A program made the translations under genes and the position numbers. Below, piece by piece: positions 23,889 through 34,548 of a stretch of 37,838 nt of DNA. This DNA is from CAYHCE01 sp964355015 (lineage in GTDB: Bacteria > Cyanobacteriota > Cyanobacteriia > PCC-6307 > Cyanobiaceae), in the NCBI GenBank assembly GCA_964355015.1, contig CAYHCE010000031.1, positions 1 through 37,838 of the forward strand, in the 5' to 3' direction. Positions within the stretch are counted from its first letter, which is position 1; each line of letters starts with the position of its first letter. The notes beneath the pieces were generated by a model. That model saw only the letters and a list, made by a program, of their open reading frames with translations. It had not been told where the DNA came from and did no database searches.

Positions 23889-26800
23889 CTAGACCAGCGC
23901 GGCTGAGGCCGTGGCCATCTCCCTGTCCGGCAGCGCCAGTTCCTCCACCGTGGGACAGGTGCAGATCAGGTGACGGTCGCCGTAGGCGTTGTCGATGCGG
24001 GCCACGGCCGGCCAGAACTTGTTGGCCTGCTGGGTCTCGCCGGCGGGGAATGCCGCCTCGCGGCGGCTGTAGGGCCGCTCCCAGAGATCGGCCGTGACGG
24101 CCGCCAGCGTGTGGGGCGCCCGCTTCAGCGGGTTGTCGAGAGGATCGGCCCGGCCCTCCTCGATGGCGGCGGCCTCGGCACGGATCGCGATCATCGCGGC
24201 ACAGAATCGCTCGATCTCCTCCAGCGACTCGCTCTCGGTGGGCTCCACCATCACCGTGCCGGCCACCGGCCAGCTCACGGTGGGGGCATGGAAGCCGTAA
24301 TCCATCAGCCGTTTGGCGAGGTCGTCCACTTCCAGGCCGGCGCTGCGCTTCAGCGGCCGCAGATCGAGGATGCACTCGTGGGCCACCCGGCCGCCGGGGC
24401 CGCGGAACAGCACCGGGTACGAGGACTCCAGCCGGCGGGCGATCACGTTCGCCGCCAGCAGGGCCACGGCGCTGGCCTGGCGCAACCCCGCACCGCCCAT
24501 CATGCGGATGTACATCCAGCTGATCGGCAGGATGCCGGCGCTGCCCCAGGGCGCCGCCGCCACCGCTCCGATCGCCCTCTCGCCCCAGCGGCCCGCCAGC
24601 GGATGGCCGGGCAGGAAGGGGACCAGATGCGTCGCCACGCCGATCGGCCCCACGCCCGGCCCGCCGCCGCCATGGGGGATGCAGAAGGTCTTGTGCAGGT
24701 TGAGGTGACAGACGTCGGCGCCGTAGCGGCCCGGCTGGGCCAGCCCCACCTGTGCGTTGAGGTTGGCGCCATCGAGATACACCTGGCCGCCGTGGCGATG
24801 AATCACGTCGCAGAGCCGCCGGATGCCTGGCTCGAACACCCCGTGGGTGGAGGGATAGGTGACCATCACGGCCGCCAGGGACGCGGAGTGGTGCTGGGCC
24901 TTGGCTTCCAGATCCTGCAGATCGATGTTGCCCAGCTCGTCGCAGGCCACCGGCACCACCTTGAGTCCCGCCATCACGGCGCTGGCGGGGTTGGTGCCAT
25001 GGGCGCTGGTGGGGATCAGACAGACATCGCGGTGGCTCTCGCCGCGGCTGCGGTGCCAGGCCCGGATCACCAGCAGCCCGGCGTACTCGCCCTGGGAGCC
25101 CGCGTTGGGCTGCAGCGACACGCCCGCGAAGCCGGTGATCGCCCCCAGCCAGGCCTCGAGATCGGCGATCAGCCGGGCGTAGCCCTGCGCCTGGGCGGGA
25201 GGAGCGAAGGGATGGAGGTCGGCGAACTCCGGCCAGCTCACCGGTGCCAGCTCGGCGGCGGCGTTGAGCTTCATGGTGCAGCTGCCCAGGGGGATCATGC
25301 CGTGCACCAGCGACAGATCGCGGGCTGCCAGCCTCTGGATGTAGCGCAACAGCTCCGATTCGCTGCGATAACGCTGGAACGCCTCCTGACGCAGCCAGGC
25401 AGCCCGGCGCAGCGGCAGCCCGGCCAGCAGGCTCCGCTCGGGAGGGCCACCGGCAGCAGGCACCCGGGCCAGCAGATCGGCGGCGGCGGGGGCCTCGCCG
25501 CCGCCGCCGCCGAACAGGCGGAGCAAGCGGTCGAGTTCGGCGGCATCGCTGCGCTCGTCGAGGCTGATCGAGAGGCCGATCGGAGCGGGTTCAGCCGTTC
25601 CGGCCCCGCCCGGCGGCTCGACGGCTCGCAGCGGACGGAGGTTGAAGCCGGCCGCCTCGGCGCGCCTGAGCAGGGCGGCGGCGGCGGGGGTGTGCAGGCA
25701 GAGGGTGTCGAAGCCGGGGCCGGGCTCGACGGCATGGCCGAGGGCCTCCAGCCCCAGGGCCAGGGCGGCCCGGTGTCGCAGCACCCGGCGCGCGATCGCG
25801 GTGAGCCCCTCCGGGCCATGGTGCACCGCGTAGAACCCGGCCATGACCGCCAGCAGCACCTGGGCGGTGCAGATGTTGCTGGTGGCCTTGTCGCGGCGGA
25901 TGTGCTGCTCCCGGGTCTGCAGCGCCAGGCGCAGGGCCGGCCGGCCCTCGGCGTCCACGGAGCGGCCCACCAGTCGCCCCGGGATCTGGCGCTTGTGCGC
26001 CTCGCTGGTGGCGAAGAAGGCGGCATGGGGTCCGCCGAAGCCGAGCGGCACCCCGAAGCGCTGGCTGCTGCCCACGGCGATATCGGCGCCCAGGACGCCG
26101 ACCGGCTCCAGCAGCACCTGGGCAAGAGGATCGATCGCCACCGTCACAAGGGCGCCGGCCCCGTGGGCCGCCTCGATCACGGCGCGGGGGTCATACAGCC
26201 GGCCGTCGGCGCCGGGCAGCTGCAGCAGCACGCCGAAGACCTCGTCCGTGCAGACCATGGCGGCGGGATCGGTGCTCTCCACCCGGATCCCCAGCGGTTC
26301 GGCCCGGGTGCGCAGCACCTCCAGGGTCTGGGGAAACACCTGGTGGTCCACCAGGAAGCGGCGGGCCGCCGGGCGCCGGCAGGCACCGATGCTGAGGGTC
26401 ATCGCCTCGGCGGCGGCGGTGGCCTCGTCCAGCAAGGAGGCATTGGCGATCGGCAGGCCGGTGAGCTCGCTGATCAGGGTCTGGAAGTTGAGCAGGGCTT
26501 CGAGCCGCCCCTGGGCGATCTCTGCCTGATAGGGGGTGTAGGCCGTGTACCAGCAGGGGTTCTCCAGCACATGGCGCTGGATCAGGGCCGGCGTGGCGGT
26601 GCCGTAGTAGCCGAGCCCGATCAGGCTGCGGTTCATCTGGTTGGCGGCGGCGATGCGGCGCAGCTCCGTCAGCGCCTCGGCCTCCCCCACCCCGCTGGGC
26701 AGCCCCACAGCGGCGGCCGCAGGCGGCAGCAGGATGTCGGCCGGCAACACCTCGGCCACGAAACTCTCGAGGTCGGGCGAGCCCACCAGCTCAAGCATGC

Positions 26801-26942
26801 GGGCCAGGTCGGCCGGTGAGGGTCCCAGGTGGCGCTGCAGAAACGGGGACAGCGGCGCGAGCTCCGCAGCCGGCACGGGCTCGGCAGCGGCCGGGACGGG
26901 CGGGACAGAGGAGAGCGGGGCAACGCTGCTGTCGAGGGTCAC
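23889..26942 (-). CDS. gcvP: Glycine dehydrogenase (decarboxylating), P-protein of glycine cleavage
   Basis: A PLP enzyme of about 1017 residues, full length for the single-chain type. It decarboxylates glycine and passes the aminomethyl group to lipoylated GcvH; in cyanobacteria this serves photorespiratory glycine. Landmarks are PLSPFLQRHLGPSPADLARML near the start, TPYQAEIAQGRLEALLNFQT, ELLRYIQRLAARDLSLVHGM and the PLP lysine in LHKTFCIPHGGGGPG. GTG 26942 is chosen because the reading frame upstream becomes a shadow of gcvH. It follows gcvH by 61 bases. Confidence 0.96.
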   Translation of the reverse strand: MTLDSSVAPLSSVPPVPAAAEPVPAAELAPLSPFLQRHLGPSPADLARMLELVGSPDLESFVAEVLPADILLPPAAAAVGLPSGVGEAEALTELRRIAAANQMNRSLIGLGYYGTATPALIQRHVLENPCWYTAYTPYQAEIAQGRLEALLNFQTLISELTGLPIANASLLDEATAAAEAMTLSIGACRRPAARRFLVDHQVFPQTLEVLRTRAEPLGIRVESTDPAAMVCTDEVFGVLLQLPGADGRLYDPRAVIEAAHGAGALVTVAIDPLAQVLLEPVGVLGADIAVGSSQRFGVPLGFGGPHAAFFATSEAHKRQIPGRLVGRSVDAEGRPALRLALQTREQHIRRDKATSNICTAQVLLAVMAGFYAVHHGPEGLTAIARRVLRHRAALALGLEALGHAVEPGPGFDTLCLHTPAAAALLRRAEAAGFNLRPLRAVEPPGGAGTAEPAPIGLSISLDERSDAAELDRLLRLFGGGGGEAPAAADLLARVPAAGGPPERSLLAGLPLRRAAWLRQEAFQRYRSESELLRYIQRLAARDLSLVHGMIPLGSCTMKLNAAAELAPVSWPEFADLHPFAPPAQAQGYARLIADLEAWLGAITGFAGVSLQPNAGSQGEYAGLLVIRAWHRSRGESHRDVCLIPTSAHGTNPASAVMAGLKVVPVACDELGNIDLQDLEAKAQHHSASLAAVMVTYPSTHGVFEPGIRRLCDVIHRHGGQVYLDGANLNAQVGLAQPGRYGADVCHLNLHKTFCIPHGGGGPGVGPIGVATHLVPFLPGHPLAGRWGERAIGAVAAAPWGSAGILPISWMYIRMMGGAGLRQASAVALLAANVIARRLESSYPVLFRGPGGRVAHECILDLRPLKRSAGLEVDDLAKRLMDYGFHAPTVSWPVAGTVMVEPTESESLEEIERFCAAMIAIRAEAAAIEEGRADPLDNPLKRAPHTLAAVTADLWERPYSRREAAFPAGETQQANKFWPAVARIDNAYGDRHLICTCPTVEELALPDREMATASAALV

Positions 26943-27003
26943 GGCGCGGCGCCCGGCTGTGGCCGTGAATCCTAGGCAAAGGTTCCCAGCCGGAGCGCCC
27001 GGC

Positions 27004-27393
27004 TCAGACGCCCTCCACCTGGGCCCGGTAGCGGGCCGGCTCCAGCAGGTCGTCGAGCTGGCCTGGTTCGCTGGGCCGCACCAACAGCAGCCAGCCCTCT
27101 CCGTAGGGATCGTTCTGCAACTCCTCCGGGCTGGCCAGCACCGCCTCGTTGCGCACCTCCACCGTGCCGCTGATCGGGGCGTAGACCTCCTCGACCGCCT
27201 TGACCGACTCCACCGTGCCGAAGCTGGCACCCCGCTCCAGCCGCGTTCCGGGCTCGGGCAGCTCCACGAAGACGATGTCGCCGAGCTGATCGATGGCGAA
27301 GGCGCTGACGCCCACGCGCACCAGTTCCCCCTCCGGCCGGACGTACTCGTGGCTGTCGGCATAGCGGCAGTCATCAGGGACCTGGAACGCCAT
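27004..27393 (-). CDS. gcvH: Glycine cleavage system H protein
   Basis: A 129-residue lipoyl carrier from ATG 27393 (MAFQVPDDCRYADSHEYV). The lipoylated lysine is in FGTVESVKAVEEVYAP, and YGEGWLLLVRPSEP marks the C-terminal half. It shuttles the aminomethyl group from GcvP to the T-protein and electrons to the L-protein, neither of which is in this window. It precedes gcvP in one unit. Confidence 0.96.
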   Translation of the reverse strand: MAFQVPDDCRYADSHEYVRPEGELVRVGVSAFAIDQLGDIVFVELPEPGTRLERGASFGTVESVKAVEEVYAPISGTVEVRNEAVLASPEELQNDPYGEGWLLLVRPSEPGQLDDLLEPARYRAQVEGV

Positions 27394-27470
27394 CGCGGCC
27401 GGAAGCACGGGAGTTCCCAGTCTGGCGCCAGGGGCGGCGGCGGTCAGGCCGTTTCCCGCTCGCGTACCGA

Positions 27471-28718
27471 TCAGCTGCCGGGTTCGAGGGCCGCCAGGGC
27501 GCGCTCCAGGGCCAGTTCCACATGGGCCCGGTGGGTGCCCCCCTGGACATAGAGAACGTAGGGCTCCCGCAGCGGCCCATCGGCCGAGAACTCGCTGGTG
27601 CTGCCGTCGATGAAGCTGCCGCCCGCCATCACCAGTTCGCTGGCATAGCCGGGCATCGCGGCAGGCACCGGATCGAGGTAGGAGCCCACCGGGGAACAGG
27701 CCTGGAAGGCGCGGCAGACCCGGATCAGCGGTTCTCGGGCGCCGAAGCGCACCGCCTGGATCAGATCGCTGCGATGGTCGCCCACCCGGGGCTGCACCGC
27801 GTAGCCCAGCTCGCTGAACACCGCCGCCGTCAGCTCGGCGCCGATCAGGGCCTCGGCCACCATCTGGGGGGCCAGGAACAGGCCCTGGAACAGCAGCCGG
27901 TGGAGGTCGAAGCCGGTGCCGCCCTCGCTGCCGATGCCCGGGGCCGTGAGCCGGCAGCAGGCCTGCTCCACCAGCTCGGCGCGACCGGCCACGTAGCCGC
28001 CGGTGGGGGCGATGGTGCCGCCCGGATTCTTGATCAGGGAGCCGGCGATCAGGTCGACCCCCACCGCAGGCGGCTCCAGCGGCTCGACGAACTCGCCATA
28101 ACAGTTGTCCACGAAGCAGAGGCAGCCGGGCCGGAGGGCCTTCACCCGCTCGACCAGCCGACCGATCGTGGCCACCGCCAGGGAGGGGCGCCAGCTGTAG
28201 CCGCAGCTGCGCTGGATCAGCACCATCCGCGTCGGCACGGCCAGCGCCTCGGCGAGGCCCGCCTCGTCCACGGCGCCCTCGGCGTCGAGCGGCAGCTCGG
28301 CGTAGGTGATGCCGAACTCCGCCAGGGAGCCCCGGCCGTTGCCGCGCAGCCCGATCACCTCCTCGAGCGTGTCGTAGGGACGGCCGGTGAGGGACAGCAG
28401 CCGATCGCCGGGGCGCAGCACGCCGTAGAGCGCGGCGGCGATGGCGTGGGTGCCGCTGACGAACTGCAGCCGCACCGCCGCGGCCTCGGCCCCCAGCACC
28501 CGGGCGAAGACGCGGTCGAGCACCTCCCGGCCCAGATCTCCATGGCCGTAGCCGCTGACCGAGGCGAAGTGATGGCTGCCGAGCCGCTCGGCCGCGAAGG
28601 CGGCCAGCACCCGCGCCAGCGCCGGCTTGACGGCGGCGGTGTGAACGGCCGCCAGGGGCTCGATCCGCTCCGTGGCCGCCGCCAGGCGCTGCCGGGCCCA
28701 GGCGGAGGCCTGCGCCAT
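27471..28718 (-). CDS. Methionine gamma-lyase / aluminium-resistance family PLP enzyme
   Basis: A 415-residue fold-type I PLP protein (PF06838). Family segments are HHFASVSGYGHGDLGREVLD, QFVSGTHAIAAALYGVLRPG, the PLP lysine in AGSLIKNPGGTIAPTGGYV and GIGSEGGTGFDLHR. Relatives are annotated as methionine gamma-lyase-like or aluminium-resistance proteins; the true reaction is not settled. ATG 28718 (MAQASAWARQRL) fits the family length; ATG 28784 adds a Gly-rich leader. It is 77 bases upstream of gcvH on the same strand and may be co-transcribed. Confidence 0.85.
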   Translation of the reverse strand: MAQASAWARQRLAAATERIEPLAAVHTAAVKPALARVLAAFAAERLGSHHFASVSGYGHGDLGREVLDRVFARVLGAEAAAVRLQFVSGTHAIAAALYGVLRPGDRLLSLTGRPYDTLEEVIGLRGNGRGSLAEFGITYAELPLDAEGAVDEAGLAEALAVPTRMVLIQRSCGYSWRPSLAVATIGRLVERVKALRPGCLCFVDNCYGEFVEPLEPPAVGVDLIAGSLIKNPGGTIAPTGGYVAGRAELVEQACCRLTAPGIGSEGGTGFDLHRLLFQGLFLAPQMVAEALIGAELTAAVFSELGYAVQPRVGDHRSDLIQAVRFGAREPLIRVCRAFQACSPVGSYLDPVPAAMPGYASELVMAGGSFIDGSTSEFSADGPLREPYVLYVQGGTHRAHVELALERALAALEPGS

Positions 28719-28958
28719 GGCCCCCGCCTCGCCCTGTCCCCTTCCGCCACCGTCCATGGCCCGATCCCAGCCGCCGGGGGCCATGCTGCCTGGAGGTCCA
28801 CCTTCACGCCGCTAGATTTGGCTCTGATGCATCGGCTACCGAAGGCCGGCATCCCAGGTCAAGGTGCGCAGCTCAGCCCGATGGGCTCCCTTCAGCGGGA
28901 GCGCCCATTGCCGGGGAGATGACGGACTCGAGCCTGCGCCACCATCGCGAGAGCACAT

Positions 28959-29957
<999 letters not shown>

Positions 29958-30742
29958 CGGATCGCCTCGGCCAGTTCCTGACGGCCCGCCTGCTCCTGCT
30001 GGCGGGCTTTGCGGCGCAGCACCTCCAGGAACCGATCGGCGCTGATCTCCTGGTCGGCGCCGACTCCGAGGCCCGTGAGGGTTCGGTGCAGATCCATCAG
30101 CTCGCCATCGAGCTCGCTGGCGCTGTAGTCGCGCTGACCCGCCATCACGGCGGCGAAGCGCTCGCGCCGCTGGGACTTCTCGGCGGGGTAGGCGGACAGG
30201 AGCTGGTCGCGGCAGAGCCGCCAGGGGCGGCCGGCGGTGAGCAGCTCGGCCAGGGCGAAGCTGAGCGGAGCGGCCTCGGCGTCGGCGATGCGCAGGTCGA
30301 AGGCACGCGGCGGCTGGCGCAGCCCCACGAAGATCTCCAGCAGCTCGCCCGGGCCGAGGGGCAGGCCGCTGTCGTCGAGCAGGGGCCGGCCGCCGTGATC
30401 GAGGGCCTCGATCAGGTCGGGGTGGCCTTCCAGGGGGCCGGCGTGGGTGCCGCTGTGGTCCGCGAGCCACTGATTGATCCTCCCCAGGGCGAAGAACACC
30501 TCCGGGCCGGGCGAGGCCAGCTTGCGGTTACGCAGCATCGACACCTGGGAATTGTGGATCCGACCCAGATCCAGCACTTCGGCCAGACTGGGCAGGATCC
30601 GGTGCGACCAGCCGTTGCGCTCATGCCAGGCCCTGATCAGATAGGCAAATGCTTCGCGGCCTGATTCGACTTCTGCCTGGTATCCCACTCGATACGGATT
30701 CGAACTGCTACCATTCTAAGGATTGATCCGGAGTCGACCCGA

Positions 30743-31723
30743 ATGACGGTCACCCCCCTGCGCCCTGGCCAGGTCACCACGTCCATCAGGCCCCGGGGCG
30801 TGGCGAGCCTCGCCCCGGCCCCTGCCGCCCTTGACCAGGCCCGTGCCCTGCACCGGCCCCGCCACGGTGAGCCCGTCCCCGAGGCGCCGAAGGGCACCCG
30901 CTGGGGCACGATCGGCTTCATGGCGGTGGTCCACGCTCTGGCGCTGGTGGCCCTGCTGCCCCAGTTCTGGAGCGTGCCCGCCGTGGCCAGTCTGCTGGTC
31001 CTCTACTGGGTCACCGGCTGCCTCGGCGTCACCCTCGGCTACCACCGCCTGCTGGCCCACCGGGCCCTGCGGCTGCCCCGGTGGCTGGAGCGCTTCTTCG
31101 CCACCTGTGGCGCCCTCAGCTGCCAGCACGGCCCGATCGACTGGGCCGGCCTGCACCGCCACCACCACAAGTTTTCCGATACGGACGCGGATCACCACAA
31201 CAGCCACAAGGGCTTCTGGTGGAGCCACATGGGCTGGATGATGGAGGAAATCCCAGCGATGGCCGCCGTGCCCCGCCTCACCGGCGACTTGGCCCGCGAC
31301 CCCTACTACCGCTGGCTGAACACCAACTTCCTGCTGCTGCAGATCCCGCTGGCCCTGCTGCTGTTCTGGATCGGCACGGCCACGGGGGCCGGCGGCTGGG
31401 CCCTGGTGCTCTGGGGCATCCCCCTGCGCCTGGTGGTGCTCTACCACTGCACCTGGCTGGTGAACAGCGCCACCCACTGCTGGGGTTACGTCACCCACCG
31501 GAGCGGCGACCAGTCGCGCAACAACCCCTGGGTGGCGGCGCTGACCTTCGGCGAGGGCTGGCACAACAACCATCACGCCTATCCCCATTCGGCCCGTCAT
31601 GGCTTCGGCCGCTTCGAGTTCGACCTCACCTGGCAGCACATCCGCCTGCTGCGGGCGCTGGGGCTGGCCACCCAGGTCCGCCTGCCGGTGGCGCAGAAGG
31701 TCTCCCCGCTGCCAGTGGCCTAG
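30743..31723 (+). CDS. Acyl-lipid Delta9-type desaturase (second copy)
   Basis: A 326-residue paralogue of the 28959-29957 product. The boxes are HRLLAHR (His101-His106), HRHHH (His138-142) and HNNHH in GEGWHNNHHAYP. Shared blocks include LVLWGIPLRLV, TWLVNSATH and FEFDLTWQHI. The N-terminal 50 residues differ from the first copy, as do the substrate-facing segments (CQHGPIDW against CQSGPIEW). Picocyanobacteria often carry two DesC-like enzymes, possibly for different chain positions or temperatures. Confidence 0.9.
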   Translation: MTVTPLRPGQVTTSIRPRGVASLAPAPAALDQARALHRPRHGEPVPEAPKGTRWGTIGFMAVVHALALVALLPQFWSVPAVASLLVLYWVTGCLGVTLGYHRLLAHRALRLPRWLERFFATCGALSCQHGPIDWAGLHRHHHKFSDTDADHHNSHKGFWWSHMGWMMEEIPAMAAVPRLTGDLARDPYYRWLNTNFLLLQIPLALLLFWIGTATGAGGWALVLWGIPLRLVVLYHCTWLVNSATHCWGYVTHRSGDQSRNNPWVAALTFGEGWHNNHHAYPHSARHGFGRFEFDLTWQHIRLLRALGLATQVRLPVAQKVSPLPVA

Positions 31724-31799
31724 GCTGCCAGATCGCTCCAGAGGCTGCCCGTCGAGCCGGCGGGGCCCCACCACCCGATCCCCCTCCCTGCTCTCTTCC

Positions 31800-32258
31800 A
31801 TGGCCAAGCGCGTCTCCATCGTCCTCAGCGAGGACGTTCTCAGCCTCGGAAAGAACGGGGATCTGGTGGAAGTGGCCCCGGGCTATGCACGCAACTTCCT
31901 GCTTCCCCAGGGCAAGGCGGTGCCGGTGACCCCGGCGGTGCTGCGCCAGGTGGAGCACCGCCGGGCCAAGGAGGCCGAGCGCCAGGCCGCTCTCCGGGCC
32001 GAGGCGGAGGCCTTCCGCACCGCCCTCACCACGATCGGCCGCTTCACCGTCAAGAAGCAGACGGGCGGTGACGACGTGCTGTTCGGCACCGTCACCAACG
32101 GCGACGTGGCCGAGGCGATCGAGGCCGCCACCAAGAAGGAGCTCGACCGCCGTGACATCCTGGTGCCCGAGATCCACCGCACCGGCTCCTACAAGGTGCA
32201 GGTGAAGCTCCACCCCGAGGTGGTGGCCGAGATCAACCTGGAAGTGGTCAGTCACTGA
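31800..32258 (+). CDS. rplI: Ribosomal protein bL9
   Basis: A 152-residue 50S protein from ATG 31800. The N-terminal domain has VSIVLSEDVLSLGKNGDLVE and VAPGYARNFLLPQGKA, the conserved bL9 signature. A charged connecting helix (residues about 45-75) links to the C-terminal RNA-binding domain, with LFGTVTNGDVAEAI. It lies directly upstream of dnaB, an arrangement common in bacteria. Confidence 0.97.
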   Translation: MAKRVSIVLSEDVLSLGKNGDLVEVAPGYARNFLLPQGKAVPVTPAVLRQVEHRRAKEAERQAALRAEAEAFRTALTTIGRFTVKKQTGGDDVLFGTVTNGDVAEAIEAATKKELDRRDILVPEIHRTGSYKVQVKLHPEVVAEINLEVVSH

Positions 32259-32391
32259 TTCACTCGGCCACAGCGCTGAGCTTCTGATCGGAACAGCAGT
32301 GCCGCCCCTCGCCGCCGGGTCCATCGGGTCCGGTGGTTTTCTGCGTCCCTGGCCACCGGATTCCCCCTCCCTTCGACCTAGCGTTGCGCCC

Positions 32392-33861
32392 ATGGTGAGC
32401 GTCCCTCTGCCAGCTCCGGACAGCCCCGCCCCCGAGCCCGCCACCGGCTCCGGCAGGAACCCCGGCGGCACCTCCGGCGGCACCGTGACACCGGCCTTCC
32501 GCCGCCGTGGCCGCGAGCAGGAGGAGGCCCGTTTCGAGGCCCTGCCCGACCAGGTGCCCCCCCAGAACCTGGAGGCGGAGGAGGCTGTGCTGGGCGGCAT
32601 CCTGCTCGACCCCGACGCACTCGGCCGCATCGCCGACGTGCTGCGTCCGGAGGCCTTCTATCTCAGTGCCCACCGCGAGATCTTCCGCACCGCCCTGATG
32701 CTGCACAGCCAGGGCAAACCCACCGACCTCACCGCCATGGCGGCCTGGCTGGCCGACACCGGTCATCTGGAGAAAGTGGGCGGCAGCAACCGGCTGGTGG
32801 AGCTGGTGGAACGCACGCTCAGCACCGCCTCGATCGACCAGGTGGCCCGCCTGGTGATGGACAAGTACCTCAGGCGCCAGCTGATCCGCTCCGGCAACGA
32901 GGTGATCCGGCTGGGCTTCGATCAGGCCAAGCCAATGGAGCAGGTGCTCGACGAGGCCGAGCAGCAGATCTTCGCGATCAGCCAGGAGAAACCCTCGGTG
33001 GGGCTCACTCCCACGGCCGAGATCCTCACCAGCACCTTCAACGAGATCGAGAGCCGCTCGCTCGGCACCTCTGTGGCCGGCATCCCGTGCAACTTCTACG
33101 ACCTCGACGCGATCACCCAGGGGCTGCAGCGCAGTGACCTGATCATCGTGGCCGGCCGGCCGGCGATGGGCAAAACCTCGATCGTGCTGAACATCGCCAA
33201 GAACGTGGCCCAGATCCACCAGCTGCCGGTCTGCCTGTTCTCCCTGGAGATGAGCAAGGAGCAGCTCACCTACCGGCTGCTGTCGATGGAGGTGGGGATC
33301 GAGAGCGGCCGGCTGCGCACCGGCCGGCTGCAGCAGGAGGAATGGCCGCTGCTGGGCCAGGGCATCAACACCCTCGGCCAGCTGCCCCTGTTCATCGACG
33401 ACAAGCCAAACGCCGGCGTGCTGGAGATGCGCTCCCTCTGCCGCCGGCTGATGGCGGAACAGGGCAAGGAGCTGGGCCTGATCGTGATCGATTACCTCCA
33501 GCTGATGGAGGGCACCACCCCCGACAACCGGGTGCAGGAACTGTCCCGGATCACCCGGGGGCTCAAGGGGATGGCGCGGGAGCTCAACGTGCCGGTGATG
33601 GCCCTCTCCCAGCTCAGCCGGGGGGTGGAATCGCGCACCAACAAGCGGCCGATGCTCAGCGACCTGCGCGAATCGGGCTCGATCGAGCAGGACGCCGATC
33701 TGGTGCTGATGATCTACCGCGACGAGTACTACAACCCGGAAACGGCCGATCGCGGCATCACCGAAGTGATCGTGACCAAGCACCGCAACGGGCCGGTGGG
33801 CACGGTGAAGCTGCTGTTCGAGCCCCAGTTCACCCGCTTCCGCAACCTGGCGGCGCCCTAG
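32392..33861 (+). CDS. dnaB: Replicative DNA helicase DnaB
   Basis: A 489-residue hexameric fork helicase. Residues 1-50 are a Pro/Gly-rich leader, then the N-terminal domain from VPPQNLEAEEAVLGGIL. The RecA-like domain has Walker A GRPAMGKTS, the SLEMSKEQL motif, Walker B LIVIDYLQLM, and the late blocks ALSQLSRGVE and RESGSIEQDADLV. The sites where many cyanobacterial DnaB proteins carry inteins are uninterrupted here. ATG 32392 is chosen for the first in-frame ATG close to the conserved part. Confidence 0.96.
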   Translation: MVSVPLPAPDSPAPEPATGSGRNPGGTSGGTVTPAFRRRGREQEEARFEALPDQVPPQNLEAEEAVLGGILLDPDALGRIADVLRPEAFYLSAHREIFRTALMLHSQGKPTDLTAMAAWLADTGHLEKVGGSNRLVELVERTLSTASIDQVARLVMDKYLRRQLIRSGNEVIRLGFDQAKPMEQVLDEAEQQIFAISQEKPSVGLTPTAEILTSTFNEIESRSLGTSVAGIPCNFYDLDAITQGLQRSDLIIVAGRPAMGKTSIVLNIAKNVAQIHQLPVCLFSLEMSKEQLTYRLLSMEVGIESGRLRTGRLQQEEWPLLGQGINTLGQLPLFIDDKPNAGVLEMRSLCRRLMAEQGKELGLIVIDYLQLMEGTTPDNRVQELSRITRGLKGMARELNVPVMALSQLSRGVESRTNKRPMLSDLRESGSIEQDADLVLMIYRDEYYNPETADRGITEVIVTKHRNGPVGTVKLLFEPQFTRFRNLAAP

Positions 33862-33912
33862 CCCCGCGGGCGATCGGCATCAGCATGGCGTCGTGCGTAC
33901 CTCAGCCAACCG

Positions 33913-34470
33913 ATGTCCGGTCCCAACCCAGGCCAGCCCGCGCCCGGCCAGCCTATTTCCAGCTTCGCCCTGATCCTGGCGTTGCGCTGGCCTGTCGCCC
34001 TGGTGGTGGCGGTGACCATCGCGGCGACCTCCCTGGGCAGGATCCTGCAACGCCCGGTCCAGATCGAACTGGTGCTGGCCAAGCCGTTGCCGGTGACGGC
34101 CCAGGTGGATGTCGGTCGCATCCGGACGCCCCTCGTCGTGGGCAGGATCGAGGCGGCGATCAAGACCAATCCGATCCAGACCGCCCCGATCGCAGCCACC
34201 GTGAAGATCGCGGACGGCGTGCGGGTGGCCTCACCGGTGGCCGTGGCGCTTTCGCCCCTGCAGAAAGCGCTCCCGGTCGAGGTGAAGGGTCCCGTCGCGG
34301 CGAAGGTCGGCGGCGTGGTCAATGCCCGGGTGGCGGGCGATGTGGAGGCTCGCGTCAGCGGAGACGTGTCGGCGGACCTGCGGGGCAAGGTCGATGCCAA
34401 CGTCGCCGGCAAGGTCGATGCCAGCGTCACCCAACCCCTGGAGCACCGTCGCATCAGAATCGGCCTCTGA
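33913..34470 (+). CDS. Membrane-anchored protein with octad repeats (unknown)
   Basis: A 185-residue product from ATG 33913. After a Pro/Gly-rich start, residues 18-40 form one membrane segment. The remainder is rich in alternating Val/Ala/Ile. Residues 124-171 are six consecutive eight-residue units of the form [VL]xGxVxAx (for example VAGDVEAR, VSGDVSAD, LRGKVDAN, VAGKVDAS), which suggests a regular beta-structure or coil of short strands. I do not recognise a family. It is on the same strand 51 bases after dnaB. Confidence 0.65.
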   Translation: MSGPNPGQPAPGQPISSFALILALRWPVALVVAVTIAATSLGRILQRPVQIELVLAKPLPVTAQVDVGRIRTPLVVGRIEAAIKTNPIQTAPIAATVKIADGVRVASPVAVALSPLQKALPVEVKGPVAAKVGGVVNARVAGDVEARVSGDVSADLRGKVDANVAGKVDASVTQPLEHRRIRIGL

Positions 34471-34548
34471 GGGCGACCCCTCAAGGCGGGCTCGCCACCT
34501 GCCGGCCGGAGAGCATCGAGAGCGTGAGGCTGCCGCCGAGCTCGGCGG

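Noticed and set aside
23970..26819. A 949-codon plus-strand frame antisense to gcvP
   Set aside because: Composition and lack of motifs show it is the opposite-strand shadow of a high-GC gene.
30689..30742. Minus-strand GTTCGAATCC resembling a tRNA T-arm
   Set aside because: The flanking bases do not form a T-stem, and the upstream side is coding sequence; no cloverleaf.
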